DNA from: UBA3537 sp045561735
GTDB taxonomy: Bacteria; Bacteroidota; Bacteroidia; Flavobacteriales; Flavobacteriaceae
Assembly: GCA_045561735.1 (NCBI GenBank)
Contig: JBJKXC010000026.1
Span: 1-64,000, forward strand
Length of the DNA: 64,000 nt
Reading direction: 5' to 3'
Every line of letters begins with the position of its first letter. The stretch's first letter is position 1. The translations under genes were made by a program, and so were the position numbers. Below, piece by piece: positions 42,593 to 51,730 of this stretch. The notes beneath the pieces were generated by a model that searched no databases, had not been told where the DNA came from, and was given only the letters and a program-made list of their open reading frames with translations.

Positions 42593-44260
42593 ATGAGACA
42601 TAACAAGATATTTAGATGGTTCTTTATAGCACTACTTTCATTATCTGTGCTAGGCTGTAGTAAATCCTCCTCAAAATATGGTAACTCCTCACGGGGTACT
42701 GGATGGCAAATCAATGCTAAAGAAGGTGGTTTTCAGTACAATACAAGATTTAAAGAACAAGAGACTGCCCCTGGACTCGTCTTCGTTGAAGGCGGTACTT
42801 TTACAATGGGAAAAGTTCAGGATGATGTCATGCACGATTGGAATAACACTCCAAATCAACAACACGTTCAATCCTTTTATATCGACGAAACAGAGGTTAC
42901 AAACCTTATGTACTTAGAGTATTTGGACTGGATTAAACGAGTTTACCCGCCCAAAAACCCTGAATTCAAGGATATTTATAATGGTTTACTCCCTGACACC
43001 TTAGTTTGGAGAAATCGACTGGGTTCTGCCGAAATTTTGGTAGAAAATTATCTACGTCATCCTGCATACCGTAACTACCCTGTAGTCGGGGTTAGCTGGC
43101 TTCAGGCTAATGAATATGCTAAGTGGAGATCAGACCGCGTTGGTGAAATGGTCCTTCAAAAAGAGGGATATTTAGAAAAAGGAGCACACATCCCAACTGA
43201 ATCTGTAACTGCTTCTAATAACTTTAACCTTGATACTTATGTGAGTGTCCCAAATCAAACATTCAAAGACAGCCTGGGAACCCATTTAGGTGGAAAAGGC
43301 AATAGAAGAAATGATACTTTGGTGGGCTTTGCCTCAAGAGAAACAGGTTTAATCCAAATTAGATATAGGCTTCCAACAGAAGCAGAATGGGAATATGCAG
43401 CTATTGGTCTAACTGAGCTAAGAGAATACAACATCTATCGTGGGAGAAAAAAATACCCCTGGAATGGTCAGTATACTAGAACTGGTCAAAGAAAAATAAA
43501 AGGTGATCAGTTGGCAAACTTTAAGCAAGGAAAGGGCGATTACGGAGGTATTGCCGGATGGTCAGACGATGGTGCAGACATTACTAACGAAGTAATGTCG
43601 TATGATCCGAATGATTTTGGTATTTATGATATGGCGGGTAATGTAGCGGAGTGGGTTGCAGATGTGTACCGCCCAATAGTTGATGATGAATTTAATGATT
43701 TTGCATATTATAGAGGAAATATTTATACCAAGAACATGCTAGCTGAAGATGGATCTGTAAAAGTAATTGGGATTGATGATTTTGAGTACGACACACTAAC
43801 TAATGGAAAAGTTATTGTTAAAAACCTTCCTGGTCAACTTGCTGAAATCCCGGTAGATGAAGACGAAACATATTTAAGGGCAAATTTCGATAAAAGTGAC
43901 AATAGGAATTTTCGAGATGGAGATAAACAATCATCAAGATATTTTGATGATTTTGAAGAAGGTGAGATTGAATATTCGGATGCTACTAGTAAGATGTACG
44001 ATTATCCTAAACATACAGTAGGGACCAACTCTGATGGCACACTCAACAGAGAATATGACAAATCTAACACAAGGACTTCACTCGTGAATGACCAAGCTCG
44101 AGTCTACAAAGGAGGGTCATGGAAAGATAGAGAATTTTGGATAGACCCAGCACAAAGGCGTTTTTATCCTGAAGATATGGCGACTGATTTTATAGGCTTT
44201 AGATGTGCTATGTCTAGAGTTGGATCTAAATCAATGAGTAAAAAGAAAAATAAAAATTAA
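42593..44260 (+). CDS. gldJ: Gliding motility lipoprotein GldJ
   Basis: GldJ is an outer membrane lipoprotein needed for gliding and for stability of GldK and T9SS. The 555-residue protein has lipobox VLGC (Cys22) and a formylglycine-generating-enzyme (SUMF1-like) fold: FVEGGTFTMGK, YRLPTEAEWEYAA, DMAGNVAEWVADVY and KGGSWKDREFW...FRCA. The paired catalytic cysteines of true FGE enzymes are missing, so it acts as a structural protein. The long insert between the core motifs and the C-terminal domain is normal for GldJ. A terminator separates it from murF. Confidence 0.97.
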   Translation: MRHNKIFRWFFIALLSLSVLGCSKSSSKYGNSSRGTGWQINAKEGGFQYNTRFKEQETAPGLVFVEGGTFTMGKVQDDVMHDWNNTPNQQHVQSFYIDETEVTNLMYLEYLDWIKRVYPPKNPEFKDIYNGLLPDTLVWRNRLGSAEILVENYLRHPAYRNYPVVGVSWLQANEYAKWRSDRVGEMVLQKEGYLEKGAHIPTESVTASNNFNLDTYVSVPNQTFKDSLGTHLGGKGNRRNDTLVGFASRETGLIQIRYRLPTEAEWEYAAIGLTELREYNIYRGRKKYPWNGQYTRTGQRKIKGDQLANFKQGKGDYGGIAGWSDDGADITNEVMSYDPNDFGIYDMAGNVAEWVADVYRPIVDDEFNDFAYYRGNIYTKNMLAEDGSVKVIGIDDFEYDTLTNGKVIVKNLPGQLAEIPVDEDETYLRANFDKSDNRNFRDGDKQSSRYFDDFEEGEIEYSDATSKMYDYPKHTVGTNSDGTLNREYDKSNTRTSLVNDQARVYKGGSWKDREFWIDPAQRRFYPEDMATDFIGFRCAMSRVGSKSMSKKKNKN

Positions 44261-44278
44261 ACTTAAGCCCTGGTATTT

Positions 44279-44312
44279 ATAAAAGTCCTAAATATAGTTT
44301 AGGACTTTTTTG
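44279..44312 (+). terminator. Terminator after gldJ
   Basis: AAAAGTCCTAAA and TTTAGGACTTTT pair around TATAG, followed by T residues. Confidence 0.85.
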
Positions 44313-44324
44313 TACATTTAAGTT

Positions 44325-45617
44325 ATGAAAATTGAGAAGCTTCATCACTTATTTTTAAAATTCAATGGGGTTTCTACAGACACGCGTTCTATATCGAATG
44401 GGGCGCTTTTTTTTGCCCTCAAAGGAGATAATTTTAACGGCAATGATTTTGCAACAAAGGCCCTGGATTCTGGAGCCTCCTATTGTATAATAGACGAACA
44501 ACAATCCCAAAGTAATGCGCGTTTTATTTTGGTTCCAGATGTTTTAATAACCTTGCAAGAACTGGCTAACTTTCATCGCAAATATTTAAATATTCCAATC
44601 ATTGCTGTTACTGGCAGCAATGGGAAAACAACCACAAAAGAACTGATCAATTCGGTTTTGGGCCAGCGCTATAAAACACATGCTACACAAGGAAATTATA
44701 ACAATCATATTGGAGTTCCACTCACTTTGCTTCAAATGGATACCTCAGTAGACATTGGAATCGTAGAAATGGGTGCCAATCACATTGGAGAAATCGCAAA
44801 TCTTTGTCAAATTTCGGCCCCGAACTACGGCTACATTACTAATTTTGGTAAGGCCCATTTGGAAGGTTTCGGTAGTGCTGAAGGCGTGGTCAAAGGTAAA
44901 TGTGAATTGTACGATTATTTAAAGAGTAACAAAGGTCTTGTTTTTATAAACGGGGATGATAAAAAGCAAGTACAACAGATTGGAGGCTATAAGAAAGTAC
45001 ATGTTTTTTCAGAAGAAGACAGTTTCAATATTCAAGTTTCAATGACATCTGAATCTCCTTTTATAAGCTTTGAATCACAGGGGTGCAAAATGGAAAGTCA
45101 GCTTGTTGGAATTTATAATTTTTCCAATGCTGCAGCGGCTATTGCCATGGGTTGCTTTTTTGAAGTTAGTCTAGAAAATATTAAAAGAGCCATTAAATCT
45201 TACACCCCAAATAACAACCGTTCTCAAATTATCCAAAAAGGCTCCAATACCATTATTTTAGACGCTTACAATGCCAACCCAAGCAGTATGGAGGTGGCCT
45301 TGGATAATTTTAATTCCATGAAAAGCCTTTTCAAGATTGTAATTTTAGGGGATATGTTTGAACTGGGTATTTACAGTAAGTCAGAGCATCAAGCCGTTAT
45401 TGATAAGGTAAATTCTTTAAATTTTTCATTTGCATATTATATAGGTCCACACTTTTATGAATTGGCTCCCGATTCATCGAAAGCCAGCTTTTATAAAACT
45501 ACGGAATTGTTTCGAAATCAGCTTCAGTCCTTAGTTTTTAAAGATGCATTTATTTTAATAAAAGGGTCTAGGGGTATGGCTTTGGAAAGTTTAATAAATG
45601 AAGTTAAGTGTATTTAA
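44325..45617 (+). CDS. murF: UDP-N-acetylmuramoyl-tripeptide--D-alanyl-D-alanine ligase
   Basis: Adds D-Ala-D-Ala to complete the peptidoglycan precursor. The 430-residue enzyme has the Mur ligase ATP loop VTGSNGKTTTKE (residues 95-106), EMGANHIGEI, and AYNANPSSM in the C-terminal domain. It lies right behind the gldJ terminator on the same strand; the promoter is not obvious. A 21-codon hydrophobic frame follows 15 bases after its stop. Confidence 0.96.
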   Translation: MKIEKLHHLFLKFNGVSTDTRSISNGALFFALKGDNFNGNDFATKALDSGASYCIIDEQQSQSNARFILVPDVLITLQELANFHRKYLNIPIIAVTGSNGKTTTKELINSVLGQRYKTHATQGNYNNHIGVPLTLLQMDTSVDIGIVEMGANHIGEIANLCQISAPNYGYITNFGKAHLEGFGSAEGVVKGKCELYDYLKSNKGLVFINGDDKKQVQQIGGYKKVHVFSEEDSFNIQVSMTSESPFISFESQGCKMESQLVGIYNFSNAAAAIAMGCFFEVSLENIKRAIKSYTPNNNRSQIIQKGSNTIILDAYNANPSSMEVALDNFNSMKSLFKIVILGDMFELGIYSKSEHQAVIDKVNSLNFSFAYYIGPHFYELAPDSSKASFYKTTELFRNQLQSLVFKDAFILIKGSRGMALESLINEVKCI

Positions 45618-45632
45618 AAATTAAAGATGTAG

Positions 45633-45698
45633 ATGGCAGTCCTATTGATAATAGTAATTCTAGTTTTAGTTCTGGTATTTCTAACCTTGGGATACTAA
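45633..45698 (+). CDS. Possible 21-residue membrane micropeptide
   Basis: ATG at 45633 opens a frame of 21 codons with stop TAA: MAVLLIIVILVLVLVFLTLG followed by Y. It is a single near-perfect transmembrane segment with no charged residue. It lies 15 bases behind murF in the same direction with no terminator between. Such frames can arise by chance in AT-rich DNA, so this is a candidate only. Confidence 0.3.
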   Translation: MAVLLIIVILVLVLVFLTLGY

Positions 45699-45766
45699 AT
45701 CTAAATTTTTCATTTTAACAAAGAATAGTAAAAAACTAACATACTAGCGCTGATTGCTTATAATAT

Positions 45767-46270
45767 CTAAAGCAAGGATATTGTATCCTTGGTATAATCT
45801 TTAGTGAAGGTTATGTTGTAGTTTAAATCCTCAAATTCAACTAATACAATATTGGTTTGTTTGTGTGACCTTTCTAAAAAAAGTGTGTTTTCGATAGCTA
45901 TGGATTCTATGTTTCCGTTAGAGTTACAATTAGGAATTTCAAAGTACAAATAAATATCGTGCAAGTCCTTTGCCATTTCTTTTCCAATCCAATTGTATGC
46001 TGCCATTTTTTCATTGATAGAAATTTGCAGATGATGATCGAAATAATTTTTGATGTATTGATTGGAAGATTTATTTTCTTTTGGGTTCCCTAGTTTTAAT
46101 TTGCCAGAACTTTTTGTCTCTAAGGTTTTTTCCAAATCATCAATAGCAACTCTTACAGTTATTTCTATTGACTCTTGGGCTGTGTTGTAATGCAAAGTCG
46201 TGTGAGATATATGAAAATCATGAAAGGGAAGTATTGTGTAGAGAATTAAAAAGATCAAAGACTTTATCAT
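45767..46270 (-). CDS. DUF6702 family protein
   Basis: A 167-residue protein with a hydrophobic N-terminal signal and the opening HDFHISHTTLHYNTAQESIEI-type strand typical of DUF6702, a Bacteroidota family usually beside an M1 peptidase gene, as here (27 bases upstream). Function unknown; secreted or periplasmic location is likely. Confidence 0.85.
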   Translation of the reverse strand: MIKSLIFLILYTILPFHDFHISHTTLHYNTAQESIEITVRVAIDDLEKTLETKSSGKLKLGNPKENKSSNQYIKNYFDHHLQISINEKMAAYNWIGKEMAKDLHDIYLYFEIPNCNSNGNIESIAIENTLFLERSHKQTNIVLVEFEDLNYNITFTKDYTKDTISLL

Positions 46271-46296
46271 AATAATTTGTCATTAATTTTCTGAGC

Positions 46297-48624
46297 CTAT
46301 TGTTTTTTGGCTCTTTCAGCTCTTTGCATTGGGTTTTCAAGTTTTTCTTCATCGAGCTTATAGAGTTGAAAACGTGTCGGTTCAGTTCTTGGAGGCCAAT
46401 AATTATTATTCAAATCAACATCCGCAGTTTCTAAGAACGGATCCAGTTTGACATTGACTAATTGCTTGTCCAGAATAAATACTTTTTTGATTTTTTCATT
46501 ATTTCTCTTCCATATTTCTGCAGGTATTCTCACGATTTCTTGGGTTCCATCTGTATAAGTAAATTCTAGAATGATGGGCATCACAAGTCCTCCGATATTT
46601 GTGAACTGCAATTCGTAGTAGTTTTTATCAGAATTTAAAAATGCCTTTTCCTCTTCATCAAGAGTGTTTAGAAATTCTGCATAGTCTTGTCTGTCTAAAG
46701 CATCGGTTATAAAGGGGTCATAAGTAGTGTAAAAATCTACTGCACCTTTATCTTTTTCAGTCACTGTTTTAGAAATGGATGTAGCATCGCGTTTTTTTCC
46801 AATGTAGGTGCTGTTTTTTTCTTTTTGATTTTTTGCGATGGGATTTTCAATATCAGGATTGGCAGTATTTATTTTGAACCAATTCACTTGGTCTAAAGAA
46901 ATATCCACACAATCATTGGTGTAAAACCAGCCTCTCCAAAACCAATCAAGATCGACGGCGCTGGCATCTTCCATAGTTCTAAAGAAATCTGCTGGTGTAG
47001 GGTGTTTAAATGCCCATCTTTCACTGTACGTCTTAAAGGCATAGTCAAACAATTCTCTGCCCATAATCGTTTCTCTTAAAATATTGAGCGCCGTGGCAGG
47101 TTTCCCGTACGCATTGTTACCAAATTGTAAAATGGATTCAGAATTTGTCATGATTGGTACAATTCCGCTTTTATCTCCTTTCATGTATTGAACAATATTT
47201 TCTGGAGGCCCTCTTCTTGAAGGATAATCTCTCTCAAATTCTTGTTCCGTAAGGTATTCTACAAAGCTGTTTAGACCTTCGTCCATCCATGTCCATTGGC
47301 GTTCGTCAGAATTTATAATCATGGGAAAGAAATTATGACCTACCTCGTGGATAATGACACCAATCATGCGGTATTTTGTTCTCTGAGAATAGGTCCCATC
47401 TTCTTCCGGTCTTCCAAAATTAAAACAAATCATAGGATATTCCATCCCGATGGATTTGGCATGAACCGATGTGGCTTGCGGATAAATGTAATCTATGGTG
47501 TACTTGGAATAGGTTTTAAGTGTGTGAGCAACGGCTCTGGTTGAATACTGTTCCCAAAGTGGATTTCCTTCTTTCGGGTAGTAACTGTAGGCCATTACCC
47601 TTTTGCCTGCAATATCTACAGCCATGGCATCCCATATGAATTTCCTAGAGCTCGCCCATCCAAAGTCTCTCACATTTTCTGCTTCAAAAACCCAAGTCTT
47701 TTTTGAATTGCTTTTGGTTTTTTCATTGAGCTCTGCTTCCTTTTGCGTAACAATAATTTCAGGATCTGTGTAATTATTTTTTGCCTTGTCTAGCCTTTCA
47801 ATTTGTTTTTTACTTAATACGGAGGTGTGATTTTTGAGTTCTCCGGTGGCAGCCACTATGTGGTCACTTGGAACAGTAATGCTTACTTTATAATCCCCAA
47901 AAGGTAGTGTAAATTCCCCATTGCCAATAAATTGTTTGTTTTGCCAGCCTTCAACTTCATTGTATACTGCCATTCTGGGGAAAAACTGGGCGATAGTATA
48001 TATTGAATTTCCTTCTTTTTCAAAGTACTCATAACCACTTCGTCCACCAATTTTTAACCTGTCATTGATATTATAATGGTAATTTATCTTAAACGAAAAG
48101 GATTGTCCCTTTTTTAGTGCCTTTGGGAGTTCTATTCGCATCATGGTTTCATTGATCTTATAAGACAGGTTTTTGTTATTTGTATCCGTCACCTTTTCAA
48201 GCTTGAAGCCACCATCAAAATTCATTCGATCGTGCATCCTTTTGATACTTCCAAAACTCATTTCGTTACCCATACTGCTAGTGGAAGTGAGTTGTCCGTG
48301 CGAGTTTTTTGCGCGAATATTTTGATCCAATTGTATCCATAGATAACTCAGGATGTCTGGAGAATTGTTGGTATAGGTAATGGTTTCTTTTCCATGAATA
48401 ATATTATTGACTTCATCTAGTTCTACATCTATCAAATAATCTGCATTTTGTTGATAGTATTCATGTCCAGGTGCACCACTGGCAGTTCTATATACATTGG
48501 GCGTTGGAAGCTCCTCATATAATTGTTTAAACTTGCTGTTATTCACGTTCTCTTGCGATAAAAGATTGGAAGAAATGCAAAGCACAATTGTAATAAAATT
48601 GATTTTATTTAACTTGAAATACAT
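46297..48624 (-). CDS. M1 family metallopeptidase
   Basis: An aminopeptidase-N-like enzyme of 775 residues with a signal peptide ending at LLSQ. The gluzincin site is HEVGH (His426, Glu427, His430) with the third ligand Glu449 in WMDEGLNSF. An N-terminal beta-saddle domain (from about residue 55) precedes the catalytic domain; the C-terminal 200 residues are not the usual ERAP1-like domain. It belongs to the Bacteroidota group of secreted M1 peptidases. Co-transcribed with the DUF6702 gene. Confidence 0.93.
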   Translation of the reverse strand: MYFKLNKINFITIVLCISSNLLSQENVNNSKFKQLYEELPTPNVYRTASGAPGHEYYQQNADYLIDVELDEVNNIIHGKETITYTNNSPDILSYLWIQLDQNIRAKNSHGQLTSTSSMGNEMSFGSIKRMHDRMNFDGGFKLEKVTDTNNKNLSYKINETMMRIELPKALKKGQSFSFKINYHYNINDRLKIGGRSGYEYFEKEGNSIYTIAQFFPRMAVYNEVEGWQNKQFIGNGEFTLPFGDYKVSITVPSDHIVAATGELKNHTSVLSKKQIERLDKAKNNYTDPEIIVTQKEAELNEKTKSNSKKTWVFEAENVRDFGWASSRKFIWDAMAVDIAGKRVMAYSYYPKEGNPLWEQYSTRAVAHTLKTYSKYTIDYIYPQATSVHAKSIGMEYPMICFNFGRPEEDGTYSQRTKYRMIGVIIHEVGHNFFPMIINSDERQWTWMDEGLNSFVEYLTEQEFERDYPSRRGPPENIVQYMKGDKSGIVPIMTNSESILQFGNNAYGKPATALNILRETIMGRELFDYAFKTYSERWAFKHPTPADFFRTMEDASAVDLDWFWRGWFYTNDCVDISLDQVNWFKINTANPDIENPIAKNQKEKNSTYIGKKRDATSISKTVTEKDKGAVDFYTTYDPFITDALDRQDYAEFLNTLDEEEKAFLNSDKNYYELQFTNIGGLVMPIILEFTYTDGTQEIVRIPAEIWKRNNEKIKKVFILDKQLVNVKLDPFLETADVDLNNNYWPPRTEPTRFQLYKLDEEKLENPMQRAERAKKQ

Positions 48625-48690
48625 ATTTTTCAGAATTTAAAATTAACAAATTGTAAAGACCAAATTGTTTCAAATGGGTTTGTTTTCATG

Positions 48691-48765
48691 TGGGTCATAC
48701 TGGATTCGAACCAGTGACTTCTACCCTGTCAAGGTAACACTCTGAACCAACTGAGTTAATGACCC
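48691..48765 (-). tRNA. tRNA-Val (GAC)
   Basis: Read on the minus strand: acceptor GGGTCAT pairs with ATGACCC, the anticodon stem-loop TTACCTTGACAGGGTAG carries GAC, and the T arm CTGGTTCGAATCCAG is regular. 75 bases; CCA not encoded. Confidence 0.95.
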
Positions 48766-48777
48766 TTAAAGCGACTA

Positions 48778-48785
48778 CAAAAATA
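48778..48785 (-). promoter_or_regulatory. -7 box (TATTTTTG) of tRNA-Val(GAC)
   Basis: Minus-strand TAnnTTTG ending 12 bases before the tRNA, the same geometry as at the other two tRNA genes. Confidence 0.55.
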
Positions 48786-48849
48786 ACAATATCTTTGGAT
48801 TACGAGTATTTATTTCTAAATTTATAAAGAATAACCAAAACAATTTTCA

Positions 48850-49581
48850 TTGTATTTTTTTTCTGAAACAAACACCTACAATCACGTCGTTGATATCATG
48901 TCTGCAGAGTGGATTAGAAATACTGCTATTTCGATCGCGATAATTGTTATTTTTTTGTTGTCCACACGTCGTTTAACAACCAAACAAAAAACCTTACTTT
49001 TAAATATTATGGGTATTGTTTTGTTTTTAACTTGCATATACAATCCTTTGCACACCTACATGTCTGGCAACTTCAGCTTGGCTGTAGATTTACCGCTGCA
49101 ACTTTGTGGAATCTCAGCTTTTATTTGTTCGATAATCCCTTTTGTAAAAAATAAACAAGGCTTATTTGATTTTGTGTTCTACACAGGGATAATTGGAGGT
49201 TTTATGGGTGTTTTAACACCTCAAATGAGTGATTATGATGGTAGTTTTTATGTTTATTTTGTGTATTATATACGTCACGTTTTTATTTTTGTAATACCAA
49301 TATTTATGCTTCAAAATTTTGGTCTAAAGCCCAGAAAAAAATCCATGGTTAGTACATTTTTAATATTAAATTTATTGTTGGTAGTTTTGATGCCCTTTAA
49401 CTTTTATATCGGTGGAAATTATATGTATTTAGCCGAGCCCCCACAAGTCAATAATCCATTAGTCATAGGAGAATGGCCTTACTATATTTTTTGGTTTGAA
49501 ATATTTGTTGTAATACTTTTAGTATTGCTATATAATCTTTCTAAGATCTCTTTTAAAAAAAATGTTAGCCCTACAATTTAA
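48850..49581 (+). CDS. TIGR02206/YwaF family membrane protein
   Basis: A 243-residue inner membrane protein with about seven hydrophobic helices. The sequence YFFSETNTYNHV before the first helix and LPLQLCGISAFICSI are typical of the TIGR02206 (YwaF) family, whose function is unknown. The frame starts with TTG at 48850; the first ATG (48898) would remove the family's N-terminal YFF segment, so the TTG is preferred. Confidence 0.85.
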   Translation: MYFFSETNTYNHVVDIMSAEWIRNTAISIAIIVIFLLSTRRLTTKQKTLLLNIMGIVLFLTCIYNPLHTYMSGNFSLAVDLPLQLCGISAFICSIIPFVKNKQGLFDFVFYTGIIGGFMGVLTPQMSDYDGSFYVYFVYYIRHVFIFVIPIFMLQNFGLKPRKKSMVSTFLILNLLLVVLMPFNFYIGGNYMYLAEPPQVNNPLVIGEWPYYIFWFEIFVVILLVLLYNLSKISFKKNVSPTI

Positions 49582-49617
49582 GCGGACTTTATTATCTTAG
49601 CATCAATAAAATACGAA

Positions 49618-50307
49618 ATGAAGCCGAGCAAAACAGTCATAATAACAGGAACCAGTCGAGGTATTGGATTTGAACTTGTTTCCTTGTTTTCAAAAGCCGG
49701 ATATGCTGTTTTGGCACTTTCAAGAAATGCCGCCCCTGTATCTGATATGGCCTACAAAAACACTACTGCATTTTCATTTGATTTAAACACACCAGAAGCT
49801 TATGAAGCCGTTGAAGCTTTTATAGTTAAAGAATGGAATCAGGTTGATATTTTGATTAACAATGCCGGATCTTTAATCAATCGGCCTTTTGCACAAACCA
49901 CAATAGAAGACTTTAAAAATGTTTATAACACCAATGTTTTTGGAGTTGCAGAACTCACCAGGCGTGTGCTTCCTTTTATGGTTTCTAGTGGTCATGTTCT
50001 TAACATCAGTTCAATGGGTGGTGTGCAGGGCTCTGCTAAGTTTCCCGGTTTGTCTGCTTACAGCTCTAGTAAAGGCGCCCTTATAACATTAACAGAACTT
50101 TTGGCTGAGGAGTATAAAGACACAGGCCCATCATTTAATGTTTTGGCCTTAGGGGCAGTTCAAACGGAAATGCTGGAAGCCGCTTTCCCAGGCTACAAAG
50201 CACCGATGAGCGCTAAAGAGATGGCAACTTATATTTTTGAATTTTCAGAAACAGGTCCGCAGTTTTACAATGGCAAACTCCTGCAAGTTTCTAACTCTAC
50301 ACCCTAG
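49618..50307 (+). CDS. Short-chain dehydrogenase/reductase
   Basis: A 229-residue SDR with the nucleotide motif GTSRGIG (residues 11-17), NNAGS, the serine in NISSMGG and the YSSSK catalytic pair. It is a NAD(P)-dependent oxidoreductase of unknown substrate. It lies alone between the membrane protein gene and ffh, both on the same strand. Confidence 0.9.
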   Translation: MKPSKTVIITGTSRGIGFELVSLFSKAGYAVLALSRNAAPVSDMAYKNTTAFSFDLNTPEAYEAVEAFIVKEWNQVDILINNAGSLINRPFAQTTIEDFKNVYNTNVFGVAELTRRVLPFMVSSGHVLNISSMGGVQGSAKFPGLSAYSSSKGALITLTELLAEEYKDTGPSFNVLALGAVQTEMLEAAFPGYKAPMSAKEMATYIFEFSETGPQFYNGKLLQVSNSTP

Positions 50308-50352
50308 AATTGTTTATTGAGTTGATAAACGGAAATAAAAAAAATATTTCGT

Positions 50353-50360
50353 TACTTTTG
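50353..50360 (+). promoter_or_regulatory. -7 box (TACTTTTG) of ffh
   Basis: TAnnTTTG match ending 22 bases before the ffh start; the -33 element is not clear. Confidence 0.45.
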
Positions 50361-50382
50361 TAACTGCAAATTAACTTCCCTA

Positions 50383-51714
50383 ATGTTTAATAATTTAAGT
50401 GAAAAATTAGATAAGGCCTTACACGTTTTAAAAGGGCATGGTAGCATTACCGAAATTAATGTTGCCGAAACACTCAAAGCCGTTCGTCGTGCCTTATTGG
50501 ATGCTGATGTAAATTATAAAATTGCCAAAACTTTTACCAATAAGGTAAAAGAAAAGGCCTTAGGACAAAATGTTTTGACGACGCTTCAGCCTGGTCAATT
50601 GATGGTCAAAATTGTCAAAGACGAACTCACTGAGCTTATGGGGGGAGATGCAGCTGGCGTAAATCTTTCTGGCGCACCATCCATTGTTTTAATGTCTGGA
50701 TTACAGGGTTCAGGGAAAACAACATTTTCTGGAAAATTGGCGCAATTTCTCAAAACAAAAAAATCTAAAATTCCTATGTTGGTTGCCTGTGATGTTTACC
50801 GTCCGGCGGCCATAGACCAGTTGCATATTGTTGGCGAGCAGGTCGGAGCAGAGGTTTACAGCGACCCTGGAAATAATGATCCTGTAGCCATTGCTAAAGC
50901 AGGTGTTGCCGAAGCTAAATCAAAAGGCTGTAATGTGGTCATTATTGATACGGCAGGACGTTTGGCAATAGATCAGGAAATGATGACTGAAATTGCCAAT
51001 ATTCAAAAAGCAATTAAGCCTCAAGAAACCCTTTTTGTCGTAGATTCTATGACGGGTCAAGATGCGGTAAATACTGCCAAAGCATTTAATGATATTTTAA
51101 ATTTTGATGGGGTTATACTCACAAAGTTAGATGGCGATACAAGAGGTGGCGCCGCCATTTCCATTAAATCTGTTGTCAATAAACCCATAAAATATATTGG
51201 TACTGGAGAGAAAATGGATGCCATAGATGTTTTCTACCCCGCTCGAATGGCCGATCGTATTTTGGGCATGGGTGATGTCGTTTCATTGGTAGAACGCGCC
51301 CAAGAGCAATTTGATGAGCAACAGGCCCGTAAAATTCAAAAGAAGATTGCCAAAAATCAGTTTGGTTTTGATGATTTCTTATCCCAAATTCAGCAAATTA
51401 AGAAAATGGGGAGTATGAAAGACCTCATGGGGATGATCCCAGGAATGGGTAAAATGATGAAGGACATTGATATTGATGACGATGCTTTTAAGCACATTGA
51501 AGCCATCATTCATTCCATGACTCCAAAAGAGCGTTCCAATCCATCTGTTATTAATGCTAGTCGTAAAAAAAGGATCGGTGCCGGCTCTGGAACTTCTGTT
51601 CAAGATGTTAATAAATTAATGAAACAGTTCGGTCAAATGAGTAAAATGATGAAAATGATGCAAGGCAATAAAGGCCGCAACATGATGCAGATGATGAAAA
51701 ATATGCCAAGATAA
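50383..51714 (+). CDS. ffh: Signal recognition particle protein Ffh
   Basis: The SRP54 GTPase that targets membrane and secreted proteins to SecYEG. The 443-residue protein has an N domain, a G domain with GLQGSGKTT (residues 106-114), DTAGRL and TKLDGDTRGGAA, and a methionine-rich M domain ending KMMKMMQGNKGRNMMQMMK that binds 4.5S RNA and signal peptides. folD follows 16 bases downstream. Confidence 0.98.
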   Translation: MFNNLSEKLDKALHVLKGHGSITEINVAETLKAVRRALLDADVNYKIAKTFTNKVKEKALGQNVLTTLQPGQLMVKIVKDELTELMGGDAAGVNLSGAPSIVLMSGLQGSGKTTFSGKLAQFLKTKKSKIPMLVACDVYRPAAIDQLHIVGEQVGAEVYSDPGNNDPVAIAKAGVAEAKSKGCNVVIIDTAGRLAIDQEMMTEIANIQKAIKPQETLFVVDSMTGQDAVNTAKAFNDILNFDGVILTKLDGDTRGGAAISIKSVVNKPIKYIGTGEKMDAIDVFYPARMADRILGMGDVVSLVERAQEQFDEQQARKIQKKIAKNQFGFDDFLSQIQQIKKMGSMKDLMGMIPGMGKMMKDIDIDDDAFKHIEAIIHSMTPKERSNPSVINASRKKRIGAGSGTSVQDVNKLMKQFGQMSKMMKMMQGNKGRNMMQMMKNMPR

Positions 51715-51730
51715 GACCCATTACAGGATT

